Shown here piece after piece: positions 53,999-63,850 of a stretch of 64,000 nt of DNA (position 1 is the stretch's first letter; every line of letters begins with the position of its first letter). The translations under genes were made by a program, and so were the position numbers. The notes below the pieces were generated by a model that was not told where the DNA came from, did no database searches, and saw nothing but the letters and a program-made list of their open reading frames with translations. The DNA is from Leifsonia xyli subsp. cynodontis DSM 46306. Its GTDB lineage: Bacteria; Actinomycetota; Actinomycetes; Actinomycetales; Microbacteriaceae. The stretch lies in contig NC_022438.1 in assembly GCF_000470775.1 (NCBI RefSeq), positions 868,001-932,000 of the forward strand. Reading direction: 5' to 3'.

Positions 53999-55438
53999 CT
54001 AGGGCCGCTCCGCCGTGCCCCGTGCCGCCTTCACCGTCTCCCACGCCGCCAGCGCCGCGCGCCGGGTCTCTGCGAGGTCGACCAGCGGCTCCGGATAGTC
54101 CGTCGTGTCCCACTCCGGCGCCCAGCGTCGCACGTAGTCGCCGTGCGGGTCGAACTTCTCTCGCTGTAGCTCGGGGTTGAACACTCGGAAGTAGGGCGCC
54201 GCGTCCGCACCCGACCCGGCCACCCACTGCCAGTTGAACGGATTGCTCGCGGGGTCGGCGTCGACCAGGGTGTCCCAGAACCACTGTTCGCCCAGCCGCC
54301 AGTCGATCAGCAGGTTCTTCGTCAGAAAGGACGCTGTGACCATGCGCACGCGGTTGTGCATGACGCCGGTTCTCCACAGTTCGCGCATCCCGGCGTCCAC
54401 GAGCGGGACGCCGGTGCGACCCTGTTGCCAGGCCCTCAGCGCGCTCGGGTGGAGCCGGGGCCACGGAAAGGAATCGTATTCACGGTGGATGTTGACTGTC
54501 GTCAGCGCCGGGTGCTCGAAATACGTGTGATATGCGAACTCGCGCCAGCCGAGCTCGCTCAGGAAGGTCTCCGCCCCCTCCGCCGTCGACCGGTCGCGCG
54601 CCGCCGCCGTCGCGTGCCAGATCTGGAAGGGGCTGAGCTCGCCCCAGCGCAGGCGCGGCGAGAGCCGCGAGGTGGCCGCGATGCCGGGCACGTCGCGTTC
54701 GGCCCGGTAGCGGGCAAGACCCTCGCCGAGGAAGGCCGACAGTTCGCGGTGCGCCGCGCGCTCGCCCGGCTCCCATGTCTCGCGCAGACCGTCCGCCCAG
54801 TCCGGGTGCGTCGGCAGCAGTCCGAGCTCGTTCGGCTTCAGCGACGGCAGGCGCGGGCCGGGCCGGAGCGTCCGCAGCGCCGGCAGCGGCCTCCGCGGCT
54901 CCGGTGTCGCCAGGCAAGCCCGCCAGAACGGCGTGTAGACGGAGAACGCCTTCCCCGATCCGGTCCGCACCGTCCAGGGCTCGAAGAGCAGATTCGCGCC
55001 GAAGCTGTTCGCCACGAGCCCGGCGTCCCGCGCGGCGGACTTCACACGCTCGTCCACCCGTCGCTCGCCCTCGCCATAGCGCCGGTTCCAGAAGACAGCC
55101 CCGGCATCCACCTCGGCCAGCACCCCGGCCAGCACCCCTTCGGCCGGTCCGCTTCGGATCGTCAGGGCGGAGCCGGCGCGGCCGATGGACTCCCCGAGCG
55201 AGGTCAGCGAGTGGTGCAGCCACCACCGTGCTGCTCCGCCGGGGGAACGAAGGCCGGGAGAGTCCTTGTCCCAGACGTACAGGCAGACCACCGGCCGCCC
55301 CGACTCCCCCGCGGCGCACAGGGCCGGGTTGTCTGCCAGGCGCAGATCGTCGCGGAACCAGACGACGGCGGGACGGTCGTCGGCCCGCTCGGCGGCAGGG
55401 GTGGCGTTCCTCCCCTCCGCGTCTTTTCCGGCGCTCAT
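53999..55438 (-). CDS. phr: Deoxyribodipyrimidine photolyase
   Basis: 479 residues, light-driven repair of cyclobutane pyrimidine dimers. N-terminal antenna domain (VVWFRDDLRLADNPAL) and FAD-binding domain (TSRLSPRLRWGELSPFQIWH, ELGWREFAYHTYFEHP, TGVPLVDAGMRELWRTGVMHNRVRMVTASFLTKNLLIDWRLGEQWFWDTLVDADPASNPFNWQWVAGSGADAAPYFRVFNP) all intact. Its TAG stop is part of the CTAG target of IS481 copy D, so the element sits exactly at the stop. Start overlaps the small ORF upstream. Confidence 0.95.
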   Translation of the reverse strand: MSAGKDAEGRNATPAAERADDRPAVVWFRDDLRLADNPALCAAGESGRPVVCLYVWDKDSPGLRSPGGAARWWLHHSLTSLGESIGRAGSALTIRSGPAEGVLAGVLAEVDAGAVFWNRRYGEGERRVDERVKSAARDAGLVANSFGANLLFEPWTVRTGSGKAFSVYTPFWRACLATPEPRRPLPALRTLRPGPRLPSLKPNELGLLPTHPDWADGLRETWEPGERAAHRELSAFLGEGLARYRAERDVPGIAATSRLSPRLRWGELSPFQIWHATAAARDRSTAEGAETFLSELGWREFAYHTYFEHPALTTVNIHREYDSFPWPRLHPSALRAWQQGRTGVPLVDAGMRELWRTGVMHNRVRMVTASFLTKNLLIDWRLGEQWFWDTLVDADPASNPFNWQWVAGSGADAAPYFRVFNPELQREKFDPHGDYVRRWAPEWDTTDYPEPLVDLAETRRAALAAWETVKAARGTAERP

Positions 55439-55581
55439 GATCCGGCTCCGTGCTCGACCCCGGCGCTCTGCGCTGCTCCGGTGCCGTCCGCGGTGCTGCT
55501 GGCCAGGCTGGAGCTGCCTCCGAGCGCGACGTTAGCCGTGCTCACAGTGTTGGTCTTCCCCACGTCGTTCGTCCTGTTCAC
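55435..55581 (-). CDS. Small coupled ORF between the MBL gene and photolyase
   Basis: 48 residues, rich in Ser, Thr, Ala and Gly (starts MNRTNDVGKTNTVSTANVAL). GTG 55581 overlaps the MBL stop (GTGA) and its TGA overlaps the photolyase ATG (ATGA), so translation would pass without a gap from MBL to phr. No similarity recognised. Could be a real small protein or a coupling ORF. Confidence 0.45.
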   Translation of the reverse strand: MNRTNDVGKTNTVSTANVALGGSSSLASSTADGTGAAQSAGVEHGAGS

Positions 55582-56216
55582 AGGTCGAGGGTGTCGCCGG
55601 GCTCGAGCGGGAAGAACTCGCCGCCGTTCTGCTTCGTCGCCCAGCCGATCCGCGCGTTCGCAAGGTCTTTGCCTGTTTGGGAGAGCACCATCTCGTGAGT
55701 CGGGAAGCTCCGTCTGGGTTTCACCGCGAGCACGTAGTCCATCGTCTCGGCCAGCTTCAGCCAGGGCGCGCCCGCGGGGGCCGCCAGCACATCCACCTCG
55801 ACTCCCTCTGGGACGGCGAAGGAGTCGCCGCCATAGTACAACTCGTCGTTGACGAGCACACCGAGATTGTCGACCACCGGGATGCTCTCGTGGATGACCG
55901 CGTGCTTTCCGCCGAAGAACCGCAGCGTGAACGGGCCCGCGGTCACGGTGTCGCCTGCATGCGCCACCGTGACCGCGAAGTCCGTCGCCGCTGTGGCGAC
56001 CCCCTCCGGCGCGAAGATCGGCGCCTCCGGATTGAGGTCGAGGATGCGGCGCAGCTGCTCGGGGGTCCAATGGTCGGCGTGCTCGTGAGTGATGACCACG
56101 GCGGCCGTGTTCGCCGTGTCGGTGAGCGGTGAGGTGAAGGAGCCCGGGTCCAGGAAGAGCTTCTTCCCCGACTCTTCGAGGAGCAGTGCGGCGTGTTCGA
56201 ACTTCGTGAGTCTCAT
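55578..56216 (-). CDS. Metallo-beta-lactamase-fold hydrolase (UlaG-like)
   Basis: 212 residues. MRLTKFEHAALLLEESGKKLFLDPGSF is the L-ascorbate-lactonase-like N-terminus; metal site THEHADHW, later His of GGKHAVIH and Asp of YYGGDS, and C-terminal PTHEM. Likely zinc hydrolase of unknown substrate. Divergent from the copper ATPase with a 95-bp gap holding the CsoR-like site. Confidence 0.8.
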   Translation of the reverse strand: MRLTKFEHAALLLEESGKKLFLDPGSFTSPLTDTANTAAVVITHEHADHWTPEQLRRILDLNPEAPIFAPEGVATAATDFAVTVAHAGDTVTAGPFTLRFFGGKHAVIHESIPVVDNLGVLVNDELYYGGDSFAVPEGVEVDVLAAPAGAPWLKLAETMDYVLAVKPRRSFPTHEMVLSQTGKDLANARIGWATKQNGGEFFPLEPGDTLDL

Positions 56217-56280
56217 CTCTGTATCTTCCCCCTCGCCACGGTCCGGCTCTTCATCGAATCGGGGAAGACGGGTGCGGAAT

Positions 56281-56297
56281 ATACCCCTAGGGGGTAT
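56281..56297. promoter_or_regulatory. CsoR-like copper operator
   Basis: ATACCCCTAGGGGGTAT is a near-perfect palindrome of the G/C-tract type bound by CsoR repressors, 14 bp before the copper ATPase start. No csoR gene is seen in the window. Confidence 0.75.
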
Positions 56298-56310
56298 TGT
56301 TTGAAGGGAT

Positions 56311-58384
56311 ATGGACGAGACGCACACTCACGCTGCGAACGCGCACAGCGTTCAGGGCCACGCTGCTCAGGGTCGCCCTGCTCGGGGTCAGGACGCTCAC
56401 ACTCACGCCGCCCACGGCCACGCCGGCCACGACCCCGGCCTCTTCCGCCGTCGGTTCTGGCTCGCTCTCGTCCTCACGGTCCCGGTCCTGGTCTTCTCGC
56501 CCGGGCTGCAGGAGATCCTCGGCCTCGCCGTTCCGCGATTCCCGGGCAGCCGGTCCATCCCGGCCGTTTTCGGGGTCGCCGTCTTCCTCGTCGGCGGTCT
56601 CGTGTTCCTGCGCGGCGCGGCCGATGAGCTCCGTGCGCGGCAGCCCGGGATGATGACGCTCATCTCGCTCGCGATCGTCGTCGCACTCGGGTACAGTCTG
56701 GCGGTCACGTTCGGCCTCCCCGGGATGGACTTCTGGTGGGAGCTGGCGACGCTCATCCTGGTCATGCTGCTCGGGCACTGGATCGAGATGGCGGCGGTCA
56801 GCGGGGCGCAGGATGCGCTGGGGCGCCTGGCGACGCTGCTGCCGGACACGGCCGAGCGCCTCGCCGGTCCGCAGGGCGAACCCGTCGCCGTGCCCGTGGC
56901 GCAGTTGCGCGTCGGCGACCTTGTGCGGGCGCGAGCGTGCCGGCGGACGGGGAGATCGTGGAGGGGCGGAGCGCCCTGGACGAGTCGCTGCTGACCGGGG
57001 AGTCGAGGCCGGGGGCCGGGGGAGCAGGTGGTCGCGGGGTCGATCTCGGGCAGCGGGTCGCTCGTCGTGCGGGTCGGTAGGACCGGCGACGACACGGCCC
57101 TCGCCGGCATCATGCGGCTCGTCGCGGACGCGCAGGCGAGCAAATCGGGCACGCAGGCGCTGGCGGACCGGGCAGCTGCCTGGCTGTTCCTCCTCGCGCT
57201 CGCGGTCGCGGCTCTCACGCTGGTGGTCTGGGCGCTCCTCCGGCCGGGCGATCCGGGGTTCGTCCTGGAGCGGGTGGTGACGGTGCTCGTGATCGCGTGC
57301 CCGCACGCCCTCGGTCTCGCGATCCCGCTCGTCGCTCAGATCTCCACCGCTCTCGGCGCGCGGAGCGGGCTGCTCGTCCGCGACCGGCGCGCCCTGGAGG
57401 ATGCGCGTCGCATCGATGTTGTTCTGTTCGACAAGACGGGAACGCTCACGGAGGGGCGGCTGGGGGTCGCCGCCATCGTGGCGGCGGACGGAGAGTGAGG
57501 ACGCGCTGCTCGCCCTCGCGGCATCCGTCGAGGGCTCGGCCGAGCATCCCCTCGCCCGGGCGATTGTGGCCGAGGCGCGCGAGCGCGGCCTGCCGTCGAC
57601 TCCGGCGACGGACTTCGAGGCCCTCGGTGGCCGCGGTGCGATCGCGACGGTCGGTGGAGCGCGGGTGGCCGTCGGCGCGCCACGCTTGCTCGCCGAGCGC
57701 GGGTGGACGGCGCCCCGGGCGGTCGAGGAGGCCGCGCGGCGGGCCGCCGCCGGCGGGCAGACGGTCGTCTATGTCCTCGGCGGCGATGGGATGCCAGGGA
57801 CCGGCGGGGTTCTCGGGATGATCGCGCTCGCGGACGTCGTCCGTCCGGAGTCCGCCGAGGCTGTCCGGCTGCTGCAGGACGGCGGTGTCCGCGTCGCCAT
57901 GCTCACCGGCGACGCGCGGGCCGTGGCCGAGGCCGTCGCGGCGCGGCTGGGCATCGACGAGATCTACGCGGAAGTGCTGCCGGGCGATAAGGCCGGTGCG
58001 GTCGCCCGGCTCCAGCAGCGCGGCGACCGGGTAGCGATGGTCGGCGACGGCGTGAACGATGCGCCTGCGCTCGCACAGGCGGACATCGGCATCGCGATCG
58101 GCGCCGGGACGGATGTCGCGATCGAGTCCGCCGGGATCGTCCTGGCCTCCAGCGATCCGCGCGGTGTCGCCAAGGCGATCGCGCTCTCCCGCGCGACGTA
58201 CCGCAAGATGCTGCAGAACCTCGCCTGGGCGACCGGCTACAACATCCTCGCGCTGCCGCTCGCGGCCGGGGTCGCGATCGGCGCCAGCGTCGTGGTCTCC
58301 CCGGCGTTCGGCGCGGTGCTCATGTCGGTCTCCACGGTGGTGGTGGCGCTCAACGCCCAGCTGCTGCGCCGTACCCGGCTCTGA
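56311..58384 (+). pseudogene. Heavy-metal (copper) P1B-type ATPase, three frameshifts
   Basis: Reading segments join into a CopB-like pump: His-rich N-terminus (THTHAAN ... HTHAAHGHAGHD), [19 protein letters not shown], then break near 56930 to [24 protein letters not shown], break near 57015 to [13 protein letters not shown] ... [17 protein letters not shown] (metal motif CPH) and [12 protein letters not shown], break near 57495 to SVEGSAEHPLARAI ... MVGDGVNDAPALAQADIGIAIGAGTDVAIESAG. About 690 residues. CPH is typical of CopB. Three shifts imply loss. Confidence 0.88.
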
Positions 58385-58560
58385 GCCCGGCCGTGTGCCA
58401 TCGTCGGCGGTCGAGACGACCGTGGGGCCGGGCGCGTTGCGCGTCCTCGCCTGAGCGGGAATCGCGACGTTGCGGCGGCACTCGCGCGACACACCCGGGC
58501 GGGACGTCCCGTTTTGGCGCGGAGGAGTCCCCTGTGGCATGATTGACGAGTTGCCAATCC

Positions 58561-58633
58561 GGCCCCATCGTCTAGCGGCCTAGGACGTCGCCCTCTCACG
58601 GCGGTAACGCGGGTTCGAATCCCGCTGGGGTCA
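58561..58633 (+). tRNA. tRNA-Glu (anticodon CUC)
   Basis: Acceptor GGCCCCA/TGGGGTC, anticodon loop CCTCTCAC with CTC, T arm GCGGGTTCGAATCCCGC, discriminator A. CCA not encoded. Followed at once by a terminator-like hairpin. Confidence 0.94.
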
Positions 58634-58642
58634 CAACATCGG

Positions 58643-58679
58643 AAAAACCTCCCAGACACGCGTCCCGGGAGCTTTTTCT
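58643..58679 (+). terminator. Rho-independent terminator after tRNA-Glu
   Basis: AAAAACCTCCC (58643-58653) and GGGAGCTTTTT (58668-58678) give a stem of GC core plus A/U closing, ending in a T run, 10 nt after the tRNA. Works in both directions. From 58681 to 58924 no gene is evident. Confidence 0.7.
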
Positions 58680-58924
58680 GTAAGCGTTGGAGAGGGAACG
58701 GTGGGCCTCCGTCTGGCCTGTCGAACCGCCGCCTCGGTCTCACCGGATCCCCTCCGCCCGGGCACGCATCCCCGATCCTCTCGCCGACGTGGCGCCCGAC
58801 CGACGCGATCGCCGCGCTCTCGAAAGCGTTCGTGGCACAGAGGCGTACGATACGCCGGCGTTCCATGAGGAGATGTCCAGGAACGTCCGCCTACAGTGGC
58901 AGCATATCTGAGATTTGATATTTC

Positions 58925-59662
58925 AAGTCGCTGACCCTCCTTCTGACATCCAGCGTCCTGCTGGCGGGCTGCGCAAGCGCAGCTCTGACGGCGGCGCCGA
59001 CGACCCCGGTCCGCCGCGACTCCGACAGTCACTCCCGTCGCTCCGCCGACCGTGGACCCGGCCGCGCCCGCGAGCCTGCACGCCGCTGCCCGGTCGGGGG
59101 ACGCGGAGGCTGTCCGGGCTGCTCTCGCTGCGGGCGCGGCCATCGAGGACCGGGGCGAGGGCGGCAGAACGCCGCTGGTGGAAGCGACCAAAGGCAACCA
59201 TGTCGAGGCTGCCCGGGCGCTGATCGAGGCAGGCGCCGATGTGAATGCGAAGGACGATATCCAGGACTCCGCCTACCTGTACGCCGGGGCGGAGGGCTAC
59301 CTGGACATCCTGCGGATGACTCTCGCCAACGGCGCGGACGTGAACGCGAAGAACCGGTTCAACGGCACGGAGCTCATCCCGGCGTCCGAGCACGCGCACA
59401 CCGAAGCGGTGCGGATGTGCTCATCGCCGCGGGCGTCGACCTCGACCACGTGAACACCCCCGGCTGGACGGCGATGCAAGAGTCGATCGTGCTGGGCAAC
59501 GGCGGCGCGGGGGCGCAGGATGTCGTCCGCCAGCTGCTCGCTGCCGGCGCGAATCCCGACATCCGCGACTCCCGCGGACGCACCCCGCTCTGCAACGCCA
59601 CCCGCTTGGGCTTCGGCGCCATCGCGTCCCAGCTGCGAGCCGCCGGCGCGACCGGCTACTGA
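58925..59662 (+). pseudogene. Ankyrin-repeat lipoprotein, frameshifted and without a start
   Basis: A lipoprotein signal (KSLTLLLTSSVLLAGC) is readable from 58925 but no start codon precedes it in frame; a stop lies just before. Near 59010 the frame shifts to PTVTPVAPPTVDPAAPASLHAAARSGDAEAVRAAL, with ankyrin repeats GGRTPLVEATKGNHVEAARALIEAGADVNAKD and so on. Near 59415 it shifts again to LIAAGVDLDHVNTPGWTAMQESIVLG ... GRTPLCNATRLGFGAIASQLRAAGATGY. About 4-5 repeats. Confidence 0.75.
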
Positions 59663-60118
59663 CCTCAGAGCCGGCAGTGCCGGCGTGTGCGGACTCGATC
59701 CCTCGTGTCTGCCGCAGGTCTGAGGCCGGTCCATGGGGCGGGCTCGGTCGTCCTTGACCTTCACAAGCCGTTGAGGCGCTCACAGGTCGGTGGGTCTGCC
59801 CCGAGTCTTGTTGACAGTCGGGGTTTGGGGTGATGAGGCCGCTTCTGTGTCCTCATAGATCATCTCAAACTCGATGGGGGTGAGTTTGCCGAGGCCGTGT
59901 TGCTGGCGTCGGTGGTTGTGGTTCGTTTCGATCCGGGTGACGATCGTGAGGCGGAGATTGGTGCGACTGTCCCCGCGCCTGGTGTTCGGGACGTTCTTCT
60001 GGAGGAGGCTGAAGAAGCTCTATGCTCGTGTTGTCGCCTGCCTCGTAGGAGCGGCCCATCGATCCGATCAGGCCGTTGTTGGTGAGCAGGTTCTGGGTGC
60101 GTTTCGCGTGGAATTGAC

Positions 60119-61569
60119 CAGATTCAATCGATCGTCGCACCACCGGCTGTTTCGAGTAACCGTAGCTGCTTTTCGAAGGCCTCTGCGGGCGTCTTCCAGC
60201 CGAGCACTTTCCGCGGGTGATTGTTGATGGCGGTGGCAACGGCTTGAAGGTCGTCGCTGCTCCATCGAGTCAGGTCGGTGCCCTTGGGGAAGTACTGACG
60301 CAGCAGGCCGTTGGTGTTCTCGTTTGTGCCCCGCTGCCACGGTGCGTGCGGGTCGGCGAAGAACACGGGAATCCCGGTCTCGATCTTGAACGCGACGTGG
60401 GCCGAGAGTTCCTTCCCGCGATCCCAGGTCAGCGACCGGGCCAGCTGCGTCGGGAGGGTCGACATCGTGTTCGCCAGCGCGTTCTTCATCGTGATGGCGC
60501 CGTAGCCGGCCAACGCGGGACCGTTCTTCGTGGAGTGCTTATGCTGGTAGCCCTCCTCACGAGGAAGGTGGACCAGCATCGTGAACCGGGTGCTGCGATC
60601 GACGACGGTGCCGATCGCTGAGCGCTGCAGGCCGATGATCAGATCGCCCTCCCAATGTCCGGGAACGGCCCGGTCCTCGGCCTCCGCCGGACGCTCGCTG
60701 ATCAAGACCTCGTTGGTGACATGGCCCCACGCCTTCTGGCTATTGCGGGCGCGCGGAACCCGCAACGCGCGACCGGTGCGCAGGCAGGTCACCAGCTCGC
60801 GTTTCAGGGCGCCGCGGCCTTCGATATAGAGCGCCTGGTAGATCGCCTCGTGGCTGATCTGCATGGACTCATCATCGGGGAACTCGACCTTGAGCCGGTT
60901 CGAGATCTGCTCGGGGCTCCATGCCTGCACCCAGCGACGGTCGCCTCGATGAGGCTTGTTGCGGCCCTTCCACACGGGCCCGTCTGGGCCAAGCCGGCGG
61001 CCGTCGGCGTCGACCACGTCGCCCGATAGCCGGGCCTGGACGTAGCCCCGCAGTCGCGGGTTCGTGACGAGCTTGGCAACCTTCGGACGGCGCGCTCGTC
61101 GCTCCGCATGCCACTGAGCCGTCGTGGCCTTGTAGTCCAGCTCGTAGGTCCGCGTGGACGCGCCACGGCGCAGTTCTCGCAAGATCGTCGACGGGTCGCG
61201 CTTCAGTCGTCGCGCGATCTCGCGGGCGCTGACCTTCTGGGCGTGCCAGATCGCGATGTCCTCACGCTCGCTGAAGGACAGGTAGCGACCTGACACCCAC
61301 TCGGGAAGTCGAGAGTTCACACCGCCAGCATGGCGAAACCAGCGGAACCCGACCGGCCCGGACACGCGGGCCGCGACACAAGCCTCCTCCGTCTTGATGC
61401 CGGTCATGATTGCCACCCAGAACCGGACTCTGTCTTCGCGCCACGCGATCGTCGGCCGACCGGGCGAGGCGATCTGGCCCCGATACGCCCGCACACTCTT
61501 CTGCCTGTTCGATGACCCCATCGCTCCACCTCTCGATCAAGGTGCTGCGACGACCACTTGAGACCGCCC
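60119..61569 (-). mobile_element. IS30-family element, complete, inside IS3 copy 2
   Basis: 1,451 bp with terminal repeats TTCAATCGATCGTCGCACCACC and TCAAGTGGTCGTCGCAGCACC (inward). TGAC flanks both sides (60115-60118, 61570-61573), a 4-bp target duplication. Inserted after SDRGSQ of the IS3 transposase, the same codon position as in copy 1. Confidence 0.88.
60124..61521 (-). CDS. IS30-family transposase, complete
   Basis: 465 residues, identical to the product at 22832 up to AEAF, then the natural end [19 protein letters not shown] and all DDE residues present. Probably the only active version of this element in the window. Confidence 0.92.
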   Translation of the reverse strand: MGSSNRQKSVRAYRGQIASPGRPTIAWREDRVRFWVAIMTGIKTEEACVAARVSGPVGFRWFRHAGGVNSRLPEWVSGRYLSFSEREDIAIWHAQKVSAREIARRLKRDPSTILRELRRGASTRTYELDYKATTAQWHAERRARRPKVAKLVTNPRLRGYVQARLSGDVVDADGRRLGPDGPVWKGRNKPHRGDRRWVQAWSPEQISNRLKVEFPDDESMQISHEAIYQALYIEGRGALKRELVTCLRTGRALRVPRARNSQKAWGHVTNEVLISERPAEAEDRAVPGHWEGDLIIGLQRSAIGTVVDRSTRFTMLVHLPREEGYQHKHSTKNGPALAGYGAITMKNALANTMSTLPTQLARSLTWDRGKELSAHVAFKIETGIPVFFADPHAPWQRGTNENTNGLLRQYFPKGTDLTRWSSDDLQAVATAINNHPRKVLGWKTPAEAFEKQLRLLETAGGATID

Positions 61570-62290
61570 TGACTGCCTCTATCACTGTGGATCACGCAAC
61601 CGGCGACGTTCCCACGCAACGCGACAGCGTTGCTCAACGCCCGGACGGCGAGACTCGACTTCATCCGCGAGTCGATGGAGTAGCCGACGATCTTGTTCGA
61701 GAAGACGTCCTTGATCGCGCAGAGGTAGAGCTTGCCCTCGCCGGTCTTGTGCTCGGTGATGTCGGTCAGCCAGACCTTGTTCGGCCCGTCAGCGGTGAAC
61801 TCGCGCCGGACCACACGATGCTCATCGACCACCGCGAGGAGGTCCTCGTGCGGCGCCAGGGCGGTGCTGCCGGGCTTGCTGCGCTTCTTGTGGTGCGAGG
61901 CATGAATGCCGGCGATCCGGCACAACACAACCGATGCACCGGTCGCGGCCATCTCATGGACGAGCGGGAAGACTATTTCCTGGCAGGTTCGCCTGCGACA
62001 GATACGCCGCGGCCCCCCGCAGCACCTCGTTCTCCTGCTCCAACACTCGGATCCGCTTGTTCGCCTCACGCAGCTGCCTGCGCTCGTCATCGGTCAACCC
62101 GGACCGCTTGCCGTCCTCGACGTCGGCCTGCTTCATCCAGTTGGTCAGCGAGCCTTCGGAGATACCGAAAGTTCTTCGCGATCTGAGCCAACGGCGCCTG
62201 ACCCTTGCGGGCCACGGCCACGACGTCATCGCGGAACTCTCGGGGATAGGGCTTTGCCACAAGCACATCCTTCCAGCGAGGACCAATCCT
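61570..62290 (-). pseudogene. IS3-family transposase genes (5' side), degraded
   Basis: OrfA-like start MAKPYPREFRDDVVAVARKGQAPLAQIAKNF, frame break near 62165, then GISEGSLTNWMKQADVEDGKRSGL and zipper [25 protein letters not shown]. Further 5'-to-3': [18 protein letters not shown] ... [22 protein letters not shown] up to SDRGSQ at the IS30 insertion. The 3' remainder (FHAKRTQNLLTNNGLIGSMGRSYEAGDNTSIE) lies at about 59850-60117 with its own shifts. Confidence 0.8.
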
Positions 62291-62463
62291 CACAGATCCG
62301 ACGTCAACCAAACTCGGGGCAGACCCGCTTCTTTACGGCAGGCGCGTCTGCCCGGTACTCAATCGCCCCTCGCCGCACGGAGATGCGCGATGGTGTGCCT
62401 CAGAATTCCTTTCGGGCTTTCAGTTTTATGTACTCTTTATCCTGAATTTATATTTCATAAAGA

Positions 62464-63732
62464 ATGAAATCAATTTTTCGATCCGTAAGGGCGTCGTCCA
62501 TGAGCGAAGAAGTTGTCGACAGAATCTCATCCGTAACTGTGCGGCGTCGTGGAATCGTGAAGGCCGCAGCCTGGGCGACTCCCGCCATCATCGTTTCCAC
62601 GGCTGTGCCCGCTGTCGCTTCGTCCACACGGGCAGCACTCGCGTTCGGCGACTCTGCCTACATTGTGTCCGCCTGCGGACGGCTCCAGAATGTGACCGTC
62701 CACGTCACCACAGATGGCGCGGCGCGGTCGGGCGTGAGCGTCACTGTCACCCTGCCGAGCGGATTCACCTTCTCCGGGGGAGCCACGAGCTTCACCGCCG
62801 GCACGAACGCTGCCGGAGTGATCGTCGTTCCCGAGATCGCGGTCCCCGCGACTCCGGGCGAGGTGACGATTCAGGCGGCCGCCACAGCGCTCGGCCTCAT
62901 GGCGAGCGTGAAGCTCACCGTCCAGCCCGGAGGCGGGAACGCTTACGTTGCTGTGCGCGACGGCTCATCGTCCATCGCTTCCGTCGTGGGGGTGCCCGCT
63001 GGGTCGACTCCGGTCTGGGGCCGGTGGTTCCTGACTCCGGACGCTCACGTCGTCGACGGGCTCAGCGGCACCGTCGTGCTCTCGGATGTCGCGGCGGTGA
63101 GCAGCGGCTTCCTCTAGGGCACGAATGAACTGCGGATGGGCTTCACGCGCAAGGACGGATCGTCCGGCTATGCCTTCCTCCTGGGGGCGGATCGGACGAT
63201 CGTTCCCACCTCCGGCGTTCCGAACGGCTCACATCCGCTCTGGGGCTCGTGGTTCCTGACCGACGACGGTCGGATCCTCGAAGGGAGCGGTGGGGGAGTG
63301 TGGGCCACCGACGTGGCGGAGACCGGGCGCGGTCACAGTGCTGCCGATGCGTCGGAGATGATCTTCCCGCTCCGTCACGCCGATGGCAGCTGCGAGTATA
63401 TCGTGATCCGGCCGGGCCTGCTCGTCGAGGCGGTGCGCGCGGCCGTCTCCGGCGACCAGCTCATCAGCCCCTCCGTCACTGTGCGCCTCTTGCGGCACCT
63501 CAGCCCACGTCCGGACGCAGCGGCCGGGGAGGCCCCGCAGCTGACGCCCCGCGAGCGGGAGACGGCGGCTCTGGTCGGACGCGGGCTGACCAACGCCGAG
63601 ATCTGTGCGGAGCTCGTCATCTCGCTGGGGACGGTGAAATCGCACCTGTCTTCCCTGCAGAGCAAGCTTGGCGTGCGCAATCGGGTGGAGATCGCCGCGT
63701 GGGCCTGGCGCAACGGGCTGCTGAACCGCTGA
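62464..63732 (+). pseudogene. Tat-exported protein fused to a LuxR-type DNA-binding domain, nonsense-interrupted
   Basis: ATG 62464 opens a twin-arginine signal (VRRRGIVKAAAWATPAIIVSTAVPAVASS), an Ig-like domain and a W-G-x-W-F-L-T repeat. TAG at 63115-63117 stops it, but the same frame continues (GTNELRMGFTRKDGSSGYAFL, HPLWGSWFLTDDG) and then passes without a gap into the end of a NarL-type response regulator: RPGLLVEAVRAAVSGDQLISPSV ... LTPRERETAALVGRGLTNAEICAELVISLGTVKSHLSSLQSKLGV. The receiver domain is absent. A deletion joining two genes, plus a nonsense codon, is the simplest reading. Confidence 0.7.
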
Positions 63733-63850
63733 AACGCGATGAACCGCTGAGCCTGCCGAAGACCGGCCATTCGGCTGATGCGACGCTCTGGCGGTTCGAA
63801 GACGCTGGTTCTACGGCCCTCGCCGGCCGTCCCGAAAGGAACAGCATCTG

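Larger units (their letters stand above)
59792..62326 (-). mobile_element. IS3-family element, copy 2, carrying a nested IS30 element
   Basis: Inverted ends GGGTCTGCCCCGAGTCTTGT (left) and GGGTCTGCCCCGAGTTTGGT (right, inward), a different IS3 member from copy 1. An IS30 element (60119-61569) lies within. The stretch next to it on the 5' side (about 61570-61806) is identical to copy 1, while the outer parts differ. Confidence 0.8.
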
